64,000 bases of DNA, taken from positions 248,001-312,000 of the forward strand of contig CAVQBE010000017.1 of the NCBI GenBank assembly GCA_963710675.1, read 5' to 3'. Every line of letters begins with the position of its first letter. Within the stretch, counting starts at the first letter, position 1. A model generated the notes under the pieces. The model was not told the origin of the DNA and made no database searches. It worked only from the letters and a program-made list of their open reading frames with translations. Positions 47,156 through 56,733 of this stretch are shown in pieces. The stretch is from JACCZX01 sp963710675. GTDB taxonomy: Bacteria > Pseudomonadota > Gammaproteobacteria > Burkholderiales > Burkholderiaceae_F. Both the position numbers and the translations under genes were made by a program.

Positions 47156-47366
47156 TTGCAGGTGCCTCCCAACCGATAACCAACTATGTACCGGTGAACG
47201 CACGCTGGTGCGATTGTGAAACTCGGAATTGCGGGCTGATTAAACGGACCCTCTTCCGCACCAATTCGCAAGATTGGTGCGGTCGGCCGGGTTCTAAAAA
47301 TGTGAGCCGATCACCTATCGTGACCTTGCGCGTCTAGCGGGCAAATGAAGCCCAATACGCGGTTGC
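47156..47366. other. Intergenic region with a 10-bp hairpin
   Basis: No gene found. It includes a perfect 10-bp inverted repeat (CCGCACCAAT, 7-nt loop, ATTGGTGCGG; 47256-47282) on the downstream side of the TctC-type gene. There is no T-run, so it is either a weak terminator or a protein-binding site. Confidence 0.4.
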
Positions 47367-48335
47367 TCATTCGCCCAGTTTGATGTTGCGATCCTTCGCG
47401 ACCTTCGAATACGTGGCGTGCTCGCGAGCCAGAAACGCCGAAAACTCGGCGGGTCCAAGCCCAAGCGGATCGACGCCCGCTGCCAACAGGCGTTGTCGGG
47501 TCGCGGGATCACGTACGGCGTTCGCAATTTCCGCTGCGATGCGCTGGATCACGGCCGGAGGCGTTCTCGCAGCAGCATAAACACCCTGCCAATTGGTGAA
47601 GTGAAAGCCGGAAAAGCCCGGCAGCTCCGCCACCGACGGGATCTCGGGCGTAGCAGCGGAGCGTTTGGCGCTGGTGACCGCGACGATTTTCAGTTTGCCC
47701 GACTTGTGGTGCCCGATGACAGGCGGCATGCCGGCGATACCGATTTCAACCTGCCCACCGAGAAGATCGGTCACCGCAGGGGCGGCGCCTCGGTAAGGAA
47801 TATGGACGATGAACACGTCGCCAATCGCCTTGATCGATTCGCCGGCAAACTGCATCGAGCTGCCGGTTCCCGGCGTGCCGTAGGACAACTTTCCGGGAGA
47901 ACGCTTGGCGAGTGCCAGTAGCTCCTGCATGTTGTTCGCAGGCACCGAAGGGTGAAGGACAACCGCCAGCGGCGTCTCGCCGATCAACGCGACGGGCACC
48001 AGGTCCTTCGCGGGGTCGTAGGGTACTTTCTGCCCGGCAATCGGGCCGACCAGCACCTCGGCGGGCGATGCAATCAGCAGCGTGTAGCCATCCGGGTCAC
48101 TTTTGGCAACATGATCAGTGCCAATTGCGCCCGATGCGCCGGAGCGGTTCTCTACCACGAAGGACTGTTTCAACGTTTCGGACATCCTCTGCGCGACCGT
48201 ACGGGCAACGAAGTCGTGGCCGCCACCGGCTGGGTAGCCAACAATGAAGCGGACCGTCTTGGATGGCCATTCCTGCGCTAATGCCGGCGCGCTCAAGATC
48301 AGCGATAGCGTCGCCACGAAAATTGTGCGAATCAT
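47367..48335 (-). CDS. Bug/TctC family solute-binding protein
   Basis: An intact 322-residue periplasmic binding protein with signal peptide (IFVATLSLILSAPALAQEW) and the tripartite tricarboxylate transporter pattern VRFIVGYPAGGGHDFVARTV, VVENRSGASGAIGTDHVA and LSYGTPGTGSSMQFAGE. Bug proteins bind carboxylates and are expanded in Burkholderiales. No TctA or TctB membrane component adjoins it. It follows the sulfatase gene by 9 bp, so the binding protein may serve a product of that sulfatase or be regulated with it. SD AGGAGG overlaps the sulfatase end. Confidence 0.9.
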   Translation of the reverse strand: MIRTIFVATLSLILSAPALAQEWPSKTVRFIVGYPAGGGHDFVARTVAQRMSETLKQSFVVENRSGASGAIGTDHVAKSDPDGYTLLIASPAEVLVGPIAGQKVPYDPAKDLVPVALIGETPLAVVLHPSVPANNMQELLALAKRSPGKLSYGTPGTGSSMQFAGESIKAIGDVFIVHIPYRGAAPAVTDLLGGQVEIGIAGMPPVIGHHKSGKLKIVAVTSAKRSAATPEIPSVAELPGFSGFHFTNWQGVYAAARTPPAVIQRIAAEIANAVRDPATRQRLLAAGVDPLGLGPAEFSAFLAREHATYSKVAKDRNIKLGE

Positions 48336-48344
48336 TCTTTCCTC

Positions 48345-49795
48345 CTATTGGAAATCTGCCACGGTGCCTGGTGCCGGGGTAAAGCCGAAGTCGCCGCGCT
48401 CGATCACCGCAGCGCGCCCGCCGTTAAGCGCGAGCAGCTCGGCCTGCCGCGCGTGCGCGCGCCGATCAACCTCGTTCGGATCGCAGATTGCGAACAGCGC
48501 GCGTCGGCATTGCTCCAACGCATCGGCATATGCTGCATCGCTGGCGACGTCACGCAACTCCTCGGGATCTTCGTCGAGGTCAAATAGCTGCGCAGGGTAG
48601 TTGACGTAGTGCACGTATTTCCACTGGTTCAGGCGGATGGCGAATACGCCGGTGCTTGATCCCATGCCATGGTATTCGGATAACACCGAGCGCCGTGGCT
48701 TTGCACCATGGGCGACGTCGACCAGAGACACGCCCGGAAAACCTGCTGGCATCGTTACTCCTGCAATTTCGAGCAGTGTCGGAAAGGCATCGACATGGCT
48801 GACTGGCGTAGGAATGCGCCTGCCTTGCGGAATGCCCGCGCCGGCCAATATCAGGGCACGCCGGCAACCTCTTCGTACATCGTGGACTTTCCCCACAGGC
48901 CGCGCGCTCCCAGGTTGTCACCATGGTCGCTGGTGTACATCACGACCGTGTCATCCTCGAGGCCAGCATCGCGCAACGTCGCGAGCACCTTGCCGATGTT
49001 TTCGTCGAGGTAAGACACCAACCCAAAATATCCCGCCAGTGCTTTCTTTACGTCGTCCGGCGATTTGAAGTGGTCGTCGTAATTGAAGTTGTTGCTGTAG
49101 TCGACTAGATACGGGTGACGTGGGCGCTGCTCACGCGCGTACTGCTTGGGCAGCGGCAGCTCCTGATTGAAGTAGCGGTAGTAGTGTTCGGGCGGCGCCG
49201 TCAACGGAAAATGGGGCGCTACGAAGGACACGAACAGTGCCCACGGTTTTTCTGCCTTGCGCACGCCCTCTTCTCGCAGCCACACTTGCGCCCGCGAGCA
49301 GATGTCCTTGTCATAGAACGTGTAGGTCGACTCACCGGGCCCGGCCATCCCGATCATCTTTTTCGAGTTGCCGCGCGCCGGCATGTCGTCGCGAATCAAG
49401 CCGAGCAGGTCGCCCTTTCCCTGGTAAATGTGCATCGCGATCTGCTCTTCGCTGAAGCCGTGGTCTTCGCCCGCGAGGCGGTAATGCAGCTTGCCGATCG
49501 AAACGACGCGATGACCGTGTTCGCGCAGCAGGTGATGCCACGACGGCACCGAACCGTCGTAGGCGTCTGCGTTGTCCCAGAAGCCGATCTGGTGAATGTA
49601 CTTGCCGCACGCGAAACCTGCGCGCGCCGGAATGCAAACTGGGCTGGTGGTGTATGCGGCGCTAAACGCAGTGCCGCGCGCAGCAAGAGCATCCAGGTTC
49701 GGCGTGTGAATGATCGGATGTCCGGCATTGCCCAGCACTTTCGGGTTGTGCTCGTCGGACATGATCACCAGCAGATTGCGAGCGTGTTCAGCCAT
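48345..49795 (-). CDS. Sulfatase (type I, formylglycine-dependent), one frameshift
   Basis: About 485 residues. The catalytic Cys lies in the sulfatase signature TSPVCIPARAGF (C-x-P-x-R), which is turned into formylglycine. Metal ligands are MSDEHNPKVLGNAG near the N-terminus and YTSDHGDNLGARGLWGK, with the C-terminal QWKYVHYVNYPAQLFDL. One indel near 48860 shifts the frame inside the C-terminal half. No signal peptide is obvious, so it may be cytosolic. Divergent from the ComA-like gene by 51 bp, and 9 bp upstream of the TctC-type gene. The substrate is unknown; a choline sulfate or other small organosulfate would be plausible but is not shown. Confidence 0.86.
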
Positions 49796-49846
49796 CTTCT
49801 CGTGCGAGCCTCTCGCGATTAGAGTCGTCAGTACTATATAGGTGAC
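49796..49846. promoter_or_regulatory. 51-bp divergent promoter region
   Basis: The short gap between the sulfatase and the ComA-like gene must contain at least the promoter of one and the SD of the other. A TACTATATAGG stretch about 10 bp before the plus-strand ATG could be a -10 element or a weak SD. Confidence 0.4.
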
Positions 49847-50656
49847 ATGCCTGCGACCAAATCCACACCACGCGCGCCCTTCGATTTTGTTCCGCTGCCG
49901 CGCGAACGCTCAACGCGCAAGCCGCGCCGCTCGGGACAAACGATGGTGCTGGACGATGGCTTGCCGCTCGCCTACACGCAAGACCTGGTTGCGCTGGCCG
50001 GTGCCTACATCGATCTCGCGAAGATAAAGACCGGCACTGTGCGGCTATATCCTCGTCAGGCTCTACTCGACAAGCTGCGGCTGTATCAGCGCAATCGCAT
50101 CCAGCCTTTTCTTGGCGGGCAGTTCCACGAGTATGTTTTCGCTACGCAAGGCGTGCGCGCACTGCCTGCCTACTACGCCGAGGCGCTTGCCCTCGGTTTC
50201 AAGGCCATCGAGATCTCCGACAACGTCGTACCGCTAACCGACACACAACGCCGTACGCAAATTCGCAATGCTGCGGCTAGCGGCCTGATCGTTTTCGGGG
50301 AGGTCGGGTCCAAGGAGACGCTCAGCAAGCCGACGCTGCTGATCAGCCAGGCCGAGACTTGCTTCGACGCGGGCGCTGCGCTCGTGCTGGTCGAAGCCGC
50401 CGAGCTGATTGAAAGTGGCAAGCTACGCACACGCACGATTGACCTATTGACGCGCTCGCTTGATATGTCCCGCGTGATGATCGAGTTGCCGGGCCCGTGG
50501 ATCAGCAACGTCCGAAGCTGCGACATCGAAGACATCAAGAAGGCATTGATCGTTGCGTTCGGGCCCGACGTGAACCTCGCTAACGTGACCGCATCTTCGA
50601 TCATCGATACCGAGGCATCGCGCGTCGGGCTCGGCACCGCCGGGCCCCCCAAATGA
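49847..50656 (+). CDS. Phosphosulfolactate synthase (ComA)-like protein
   Basis: An intact protein of 269 residues of the ComA family. The TIM-barrel has AGAYIDLAKIKTGTVRLYPR, a GGQFHEYVFATQG loop, ALGFKAIEISDNVVPL, SGLIVFGEVGSKET and AALVLVEAAELIES. The last block, FGPDVNLANVTASSIIDTEA, ends the barrel. ComA adds sulfite to phosphoenolpyruvate in coenzyme M synthesis; bacterial and plant relatives (for example HSA32) may differ in role. It lies divergent to a sulfatase and its stop overlaps the next gene start (ATGA), which makes organosulfonate metabolism possible, but no other sulfonate gene is seen here. Confidence 0.83.
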   Translation: MPATKSTPRAPFDFVPLPRERSTRKPRRSGQTMVLDDGLPLAYTQDLVALAGAYIDLAKIKTGTVRLYPRQALLDKLRLYQRNRIQPFLGGQFHEYVFATQGVRALPAYYAEALALGFKAIEISDNVVPLTDTQRRTQIRNAAASGLIVFGEVGSKETLSKPTLLISQAETCFDAGAALVLVEAAELIESGKLRTRTIDLLTRSLDMSRVMIELPGPWISNVRSCDIEDIKKALIVAFGPDVNLANVTASSIIDTEASRVGLGTAGPPK

Positions 50657-52245
50657 AAAGGCGGAGCTGACGCGTGCTTGCGCGACGGCTCGCCTTGCGC
50701 TGCTGGCCTCGGCGTTGGCAGTTGTACGCTGCGTTCTCAAAAACCCTGCGCTTCGCCAGCGCGTTCGATCCGAACTCGCTCGATCCACATTCGCTGGCGC
50801 TGCTGTATCAAACACGCGTCGTTACACAGATTTACGAAGGGCTGGTCAATCGGGATCAGAATTTCAAGCTCGAGCCCTCGCTTGCGGTTTCATGGCAGAC
50901 GATTGCGCCGACAACGTGGCGCTTCAGGCTGCGGCCGGATGTGAAGTTTCATGACGGGGCGTCGTTCACTGCGGACGATGCGGCGTTTTCAATCGAGCGC
51001 GCATTGGCAAAAACCTCGCAGCGCGCGAGTCAGCTGCGCGGTGTCACAGGCGTACGCAAGGTCGATGCCCTGACCATCGACATACAGCTTTCTGCGCCCG
51101 ATGCGGTGCTGCCGGACAAGCTTTGGCTGATTGCGATGATGAGCAAGGCCTGGGCGGAAAAACACGGTGTTCTGCAGCCGCAGGATTACAACGGCAAGCA
51201 GGAAACGCATGCCGTTCGCAACGCCAACGGGACCGGGCCGTTTATCTTGAAAACGTACGAGCAGGATCGGCGACTGGTGCTTGCTGCGAATCCCAATTGG
51301 TGGGGCAAGGCTGCCAAAGGAAACGGCAACCTGACTGAAGCCATCTACACCGTGATCCAGGCGGACGCGACGCGTCTTGCCGCGCTGGCATCCAACGAAG
51401 TGGATTTTGTGATCGATCCGCCCTTTCAGGACATCGCCCGGATCAAGCGCGACAGATCGTTGAGGGCAGTCGAGATCAGCGACATTGGAATGCAGTATCT
51501 GGGTTTCGATCAGTCGCGAAGCGAACTGCAATCCTCCGACATCAAGGGCCGCAATCCTTTCAAGGACGTTCGGGTACGCCGTGCGGTTTATCACGCAATC
51601 GACGTCGACACGATCATTGCAAAAGTACTGCGAGGGCAAGCGGTTCCGGCAGGAACTCATGTTTCGCCGCTGGTCGATGGCTATGTGCCCGAGCTCGACA
51701 AGCGCCTCCGATACGACCCAAACGCGGCGCGCGCGTTGCTAAAGGAAGCCGGCTATCCCGAAGGATTCGAAGTGACGCTGGACTGTGTCAACGTCACGTT
51801 TCGCGCGGCGGTGTGCCAGGCACTCAGTGCGATGCTCGCGCAGGTAGGCATTCGAGTTTCGTTTCAGCCATCGCCAAGCTCAATTTTTTTTCCGAAGCTG
51901 ACGCAGGCGACATCTAGCTTCTTCGAATTCGGGTGGACGCCCGGCACCGACCCGTGGGTGATGCTCAACAATGTGATTCGCAGCTGGGACGGCGCGAGCA
52001 GCGGTGCGTTCAACGGCGGGCGCTACTCGAACGCCAAGCTCGACGCGCTGATCGACGCAATTCGAGTGGAACCAGACATTGCAAAGCGTCGGGCTCTTAC
52101 CGGCGACGCATTACGCCTGCTGAGCAATGAGCTGCCGCTGGTTCCGCTGTATCGACGAAAGTTGACCTGGGTAATGCGGCCGAACATCGAGGTCGTGCAG
52201 TGGCCAAGCGATGTGCTTGAATTACGGTGGGTACGGATCAATTAG
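50653..52245 (+). CDS. ABC transporter solute-binding protein, family 5
   Basis: About 530 residues, a dipeptide/oligopeptide-type periplasmic binding protein. Typical blocks are FDPNSLDPHSLALLYQTRVV, WQTIAPTTWRFRLRPDVKFH, ANGTGPFILKTYEQDRRL and VRVRRAVYHAIDVDTIIAKV. It ends with RRALTGDALRLLSNELPLVP and VPLYRRKLTWVMRPNIEVVQ. The ATG overlapping the ComA stop runs into a stop after five codons, so one or two indels in the signal-peptide region are likely (RLALLASALAVV appears in another frame). No permease or ATPase genes accompany it, so the membrane parts lie elsewhere or the protein has another role. Confidence 0.85.
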
Positions 52246-52253
52246 GCAGCCCA

Positions 52254-53387
52254 ATGACGATCTCAAGATTTTCTTTTCCCACGGACATTCAGTTCGGCGC
52301 CGGCGCCAGCAAGCTCGTCGGCGCTCACTTACGCGAACGCGGTTTCACGCGACCCATTGTCGTCACTGATAGGGGCCTCGCCACGTTGCCCGTACTAAAG
52401 AATTTTGTCGCGAACCTCGGCGCCGGATTAAGTGTTCATCTGTTTGCGGGCGTACAAGGCAACCCGACCGCGTCGCAGGCGATGCAGGGGCGCGATGCCT
52501 TTCGCGCACATCAGGCTGATTGCGTGATCGGCATTGGAGGCGGAGCAGCGCTCGACGTAGCCAAGGTCGTTGCGCTGATGGCGGTCCACGAAGGAAACGT
52601 GATCGAGTATGCGTGGGACCATCCGCGCGTTCGGGCCATCACGAGTGAGCTTCCGTATGTCGTCGCCGTGCCGACGACCAGCGGGACTGGTTCCGAAGTG
52701 GGGCGCTCGAGCGTCGTTAGCGACGACACGACGCACATTAAGCAAGTCATCTTCTCGCCAAAGCTGCTCGCGAAGGCCGTGTTCGCCGATCCGGAGCTGA
52801 CGTTCGATCTGCCGCCTGCGGTCACGGCAGCGACCGGCATGGATGCACTAACGCACAACATCGAGTCTTACCTGTCACCCGCTTTTCATCCGCTATGTGA
52901 CGGCATCGCGCTCGAAGGAGTACGGATCGCCGCGCGCGCGTTGCCAACGGCTGTTAAGGACGGACGCAATCTGCAGGCACGCGCAGACATGATGATGGCG
53001 TCGATGATGGGCGCGATCGCGTTTCAAAAGGATCTCGGCGCCGTGCACTCTTGCGCGCATGCGCTCGGCGCGGTGTGCGATCTTCATCATGGGCTGGCCA
53101 ACGCGCTGATGCTGGAGCCGGTGATGCGTTTCAATCTCGAGACTGCCGGTGCAAAGTTCTCTGAGCTCGCGCACGTTGTAGGTGCCGGCAGGGCCGATGA
53201 CTTTGTTCCGTGGCTGATGCGCTTGAAGAGTGAAATCGGTATCGCAGCGTCGTTGTCCGCAGTTGGCGTCAAACCGACTCAGATATCGGCACTGGTCGAT
53301 ATTGCCGAAAAGGACATCTGCCACCAGACGAATCCACGGCCCTGCACGCGTGCTGATTTCACGCGCTTCTTTGAGCAGGCAATGTGA
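52254..53387 (+). CDS. Iron-containing alcohol dehydrogenase
   Basis: An intact 377-residue protein of the group III alcohol dehydrogenase family. It has the N-terminal nucleotide-binding fold (PTDIQFGAGASKLVGAHLRE), the GGG loop (DCVIGIGGGAALDVAKVVAL), VPTTSGTGSEV and the metal region DALTHNIESYLSPAFHPLCD. The iron-binding histidines lie in HSCAHALGAVCDLHHGLANA. It oxidises a small alcohol or amino alcohol with NAD(P). It lies 8 bp after the binding-protein gene and 9 bp before the hydrolase, in the same operon. Confidence 0.9.
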   Translation: MTISRFSFPTDIQFGAGASKLVGAHLRERGFTRPIVVTDRGLATLPVLKNFVANLGAGLSVHLFAGVQGNPTASQAMQGRDAFRAHQADCVIGIGGGAALDVAKVVALMAVHEGNVIEYAWDHPRVRAITSELPYVVAVPTTSGTGSEVGRSSVVSDDTTHIKQVIFSPKLLAKAVFADPELTFDLPPAVTAATGMDALTHNIESYLSPAFHPLCDGIALEGVRIAARALPTAVKDGRNLQARADMMMASMMGAIAFQKDLGAVHSCAHALGAVCDLHHGLANALMLEPVMRFNLETAGAKFSELAHVVGAGRADDFVPWLMRLKSEIGIAASLSAVGVKPTQISALVDIAEKDICHQTNPRPCTRADFTRFFEQAM

Positions 53388-53396
53388 ATACGACCG

Positions 53397-54182
53397 ATGA
53401 GTAAACGTCTGCGGATCGGCATCTCGGTGTGCTTCTTCCACGCCGACGCAAAGCGTCCGATTTTTACGGGCAAGACGCTGCAGTACGTCGAACAGTCGAT
53501 CGTGCACTGGGTACAGTCGGCCGGTGCGCTTGCACTTGTCATCCCTTCGCCGGAGGGGCCGACGAAGCGCGGGGACGTGACGCTGCGCGACTACGCCTCG
53601 ATGCTTGATGGTCTGGTACTGCATGGCGGCTCCGATGTTTCACCCAGCAGCTACGGCGAAACGCCGCTGCAGCCCGAATGGAGCGGGGATCGCGTGCGCG
53701 ATGACTACGAGATCGCCCTTCTTCGCGCGTTTGTCGATGCCCGCAAACCGGTACTCGGTGTCTGCCGCGGATTGCAAGTCATCAATGTGGCGTATGGAGG
53801 CACGCTGTACCAGGATATCTCGACGCAGTTACCCGGTAGTCAGACGCATCGCGACGCGGCCCTTTACGATCAGAACTTCCATGAAATTGAATTCGTCCCT
53901 GAGACTCGACTCGGCAGTCTTTACCCCGGCATCAAGCGCGCGCGCGTCAATAGCGTCCATCATCAAAGCGTAAAGAAGCTTGCTGATGGGTTCACGGTCG
54001 AAGCCGTGGCGACCGATGATCAGATGATCGAGGCAGTTCGGTGGACCGGTAGTTCATACGTTGCAGCAGTGCAATGGCACCCCGAATTTCACGACTGGAA
54101 GAGCAGCGAAACGTTATCGGGTGATCCTATCCTCGAAGATTTTCTCAGCGCGACTAACGCGAGTGGGGTGCGATCACTATGA
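53397..54182 (+). CDS. Gamma-glutamyl-gamma-aminobutyrate hydrolase family protein (PuuD-like)
   Basis: An intact class I glutamine amidotransferase-type hydrolase of 261 residues. The nucleophile elbow is VLGVCRGLQVINVAYGG with the catalytic Cys, and His-Glu follows in VQWHPEFHDW. The N-terminal RIGISVCFFHADAKRPIFTG and LVLHGGSDVSPSSYGE match PuuD. It removes the gamma-glutamyl group from gamma-glutamylated products such as GABA or a related amino acid. Its stop overlaps the ALDH start by ATGA. With the Fe-ADH and ALDH it fits a gamma-glutamyl amine or amino-alcohol route. Confidence 0.9.
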   Translation: MSKRLRIGISVCFFHADAKRPIFTGKTLQYVEQSIVHWVQSAGALALVIPSPEGPTKRGDVTLRDYASMLDGLVLHGGSDVSPSSYGETPLQPEWSGDRVRDDYEIALLRAFVDARKPVLGVCRGLQVINVAYGGTLYQDISTQLPGSQTHRDAALYDQNFHEIEFVPETRLGSLYPGIKRARVNSVHHQSVKKLADGFTVEAVATDDQMIEAVRWTGSSYVAAVQWHPEFHDWKSSETLSGDPILEDFLSATNASGVRSL

Positions 54183-55554
54183 GCACATTGACTGTTCGCA
54201 ACCCAGCGAACGGAGCGACGATCGCAGAGCTTCCGCAGGATGACGCGCAGTCGATTTCTGCAAAGTACCGCGCCGCACGCGCGGCAGCAACCGGCGTGGG
54301 CTGATCGCCCGTTGCCCGACCGCATCGAGGTGCTCCGTGGTTTTCGCGATGCGCTGACATCGCGATGTCGAGCGGCTGGCTGCCGTCCTGACATCAGAAA
54401 CCGGCAAACCCATTCGGCAATCGAAAAACGAGATCAACGGACTGCGCGCGCGGATCGATTTTTTTCTCGAATCGACACAGGCAACGATTGCCCCGCGCGA
54501 GGTGCACAACACAGCGGGAATGCGCGAGCAGATCTCTCACGAGCCGCTCGGTGTTATCGCCAACATCTCGGCGTGGAATTATCCGTACTTCGTTGGCGGC
54601 AACGTTTTCGTACCAGCACTGCTGACTGGTAATGCGGTGCTGTACAAGCCGTCCGAGTTCGCTGCATTGACCGGAATCGAGATCGGAAAACTGTTGCATC
54701 GGGCTGGCGTTCCGCAGCCTGTATTCGCGGTGCTGATTGGTGACGGCAGCGTTGGCTCCGAGCTGATCAAGCAGCCGATCGATGGAGTGTTCTTCACCGG
54801 CTCCTATCCCACAGGGCAGCGCATTGCACGCGAGCTCGGTTCACGCATGGTCAAGCTGCAACTGGAGCTGGGTGGCAAAGACCCAATTTATGTGCGCGAC
54901 GATGTCGACGTGGCGAAGGCCGCGGCATCACTCGCCGACGGCGCGATGTACAACACCGGGCAGAGTTGCTGTTCGGTCGAGCGCATCTACGTGCATCAAG
55001 CGATCCATGAAGATTTCGTCAGCGCATTCGTCAAGGAAGTGGAGGGCTTCAAACTCGGCGAACCGGCGTCGGAGACAACCTACATCGGTCCGATCACACG
55101 GACACCGCAGATCGATGTGCTCGAACGGCAGGTCGCTGATGCGGTCGGCAAAGGCGCCAAGCTGCTCCTCGGTGGAGCTCGCGTTCAGCAACCAGGCAAC
55201 TGGTTCGCGCCCACCGTGCTGACCAACGTAAATCATGCGATGGAGGTGATGCGCGAGGAAAGCTTCGGTCCGATTATCGGCATTCAGAAAGTCGCCAACG
55301 ACGATGAAGCCGTGCGGCTGATGAACGACACCGAATATGGGCTGACTGCCGGCGTTTACACGAACGATGAACAGCGTGCGAAGTCGATTCTGGCTCAGCT
55401 TCGTGCAGGATCGGTGTACTGGAACTGCTGTGACCGCGTCAGTCCTAGGCTACCTTGGAGCGGCGTCGGTCACTCGGGTGTCGGACTTACGTTGTCGACC
55501 TATGGCATCGAGGCTTTCACACGGCCCAAGGCCTGGCACCTGAAAAACGCATAG
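54179..55554 (+). CDS. Aldehyde dehydrogenase (frameshifted near the start)
   Basis: About 458 residues. From about 54450 the frame is intact, with PLGVIANISAWNYPYFVGGN, GVFFTGSYPTGQRIARELGS, LQLELGGKDPIYVRDDVDVA and the catalytic Cys in NTGQSCCSVERIYVHQA. EESFGPIIGIQKVANDDEAV and GVGHSGVGLTLSTYGIEAFT end the domain. The first 90 codons shift at about 54300 and 54355, and start with MSTLTVRNPANGATIAELPQ. It oxidises an aldehyde, probably a gamma-glutamyl-amino aldehyde given its coupling to the PuuD-like hydrolase and Fe-ADH. Confidence 0.9.
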
Positions 55555-55925
55555 GCCAGTAAGCATCTTCACAGTTTCGCCAACGCATCAATTGAACGCG
55601 ACGAGTACTCGGCATCTCGCTGGTCGCAGCAAGACTCTGTTCATCGTCAGAGTTCTCGCAACGCTCCGTTTCCGACGCAAGGTTTACTGAGCTTCCGCTT
55701 TCGACCCATAGCGGACATTTCGCGGTGCTTAGAGTGGTCTTCGCAAGGCTCCACTGATGCTTCCAGTATATCGAGCAGTCGAAGGATCTGTTCGTGCAGA
55801 TGCAGAAAACATGCGAAGCAGGCGCGCTCGATGTTCACTACTATCCGAGTTTCCTGCAAGAAGTGGAACAGCGGTGGACCGTCGCGCCTGGCTTCGCCTC
55901 CGTAGTCGCGTGGCGCGATCCGCGC
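55555..55925. other. Intergenic region with a remnant-like open frame
   Basis: There is no clear full gene. An open plus-strand frame from about 55758 to 55958 encodes YIEQSKDLFVQMQKTCEAGA, DVHYYPSFLQEVEQRWTVAP and GFASVVAWRDPRL. This has real-protein character, but no start or family was recognised, and it overlaps the end of the cupin on the minus strand. The 55640-55730 part contains a motif (CCGCTTTCGACCCATAGCGGACATT) common in degenerate intergenic sequence of environmental bacteria. Confidence 0.3.
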
Positions 55926-56400
55926 CTAGAACTTGCAGTTCGGACCCGGCGCCGATAGCTCGCCGCGGAACGGCTGGCCAACCGGGGCAAGGATCACCGA
56001 CACATCCCGGGCCGGAGCTGCGGATTCGTTGCGCGCGATGTGCCCATGTCCGTTGTCGACGTAGCCCTGGCCCTTGGAGACAACTTTCGCACTGCAGGTG
56101 CGGTCGTCGTACTCGTAGAACGTCAGCGTGCCTTCCATGACGGTAATGAACACCGGGCCCGGGTGCGTATGCCATCCGGTGGAGCCACCCGGCGCGTAGT
56201 CGTGCGTGCGCACCACGATGTCCACTGGTGCCTGCGCCGCGGAAGAAAACTGGAGGGTGCGGACATCAGCGGCCTGGACGGTGAATGCGGGGTAGGTGCC
56301 GCGGCCGATAACAGTGGGCGTGACACCAACGGCCGGCTCGGCTTTCGCAGTCGGGCACACACCGAGGGCGAAGAGGATGAAAGAGAATTGTTCGATTCAT
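55926..56400 (-). CDS. Exported cupin domain protein
   Basis: About 158 residues. The ATG follows AAAGGAG; one indel near 56382 shifts the signal peptide, which then reads FSFILFALGVCPTAKAEPAV. The mature protein has the cupin motif HDYAPGGSTGWHTHPGPVFI with metal-binding His residues and GYVDNGHGHIARNESAAPAR for the second motif. The substrate is unknown. It is isolated between the ALDH operon and membrane proteins. Confidence 0.78.
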
Positions 56401-56733
56401 TTCGCGTCTCCTTTCAACGTCGGCCAGCAAGCAGTGAACGTCATGCCAGGGCCGATCGCGAAATTACTCTATCACTGCGAACGACTCGCCGGAAGCGGGG
56501 CGATATCCGCAACCAAACGTCCATCGAGGCGACATGCCAAAGCCGCCATGCGAGTCTCCACGTTGTATCTCACAGTTGGGCACACTGGTGATTGCGCTGC
56601 GCAACTTCGTCACTCAGGCGTAAACATGACCTGTCTGCTTGCGAGACAGCTATTCGTTTGCGAAAAGTGCGTCACCGTGGTGTCCGCTTTTTTGCAGCCA
56701 ACTGCTTAAATTCGGTATGTCGGATTCTGGCCG
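56401..56733. other. Intergenic region without clear genes
   Basis: About 330 bp with no support for a gene on either strand. The last 60 bp (GCTAGTGGACAGACAGCGGACC) resemble degenerate intergenic sequence also seen near 57910, suggesting a small repeat family or ancient remnant. Confidence 0.35.
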
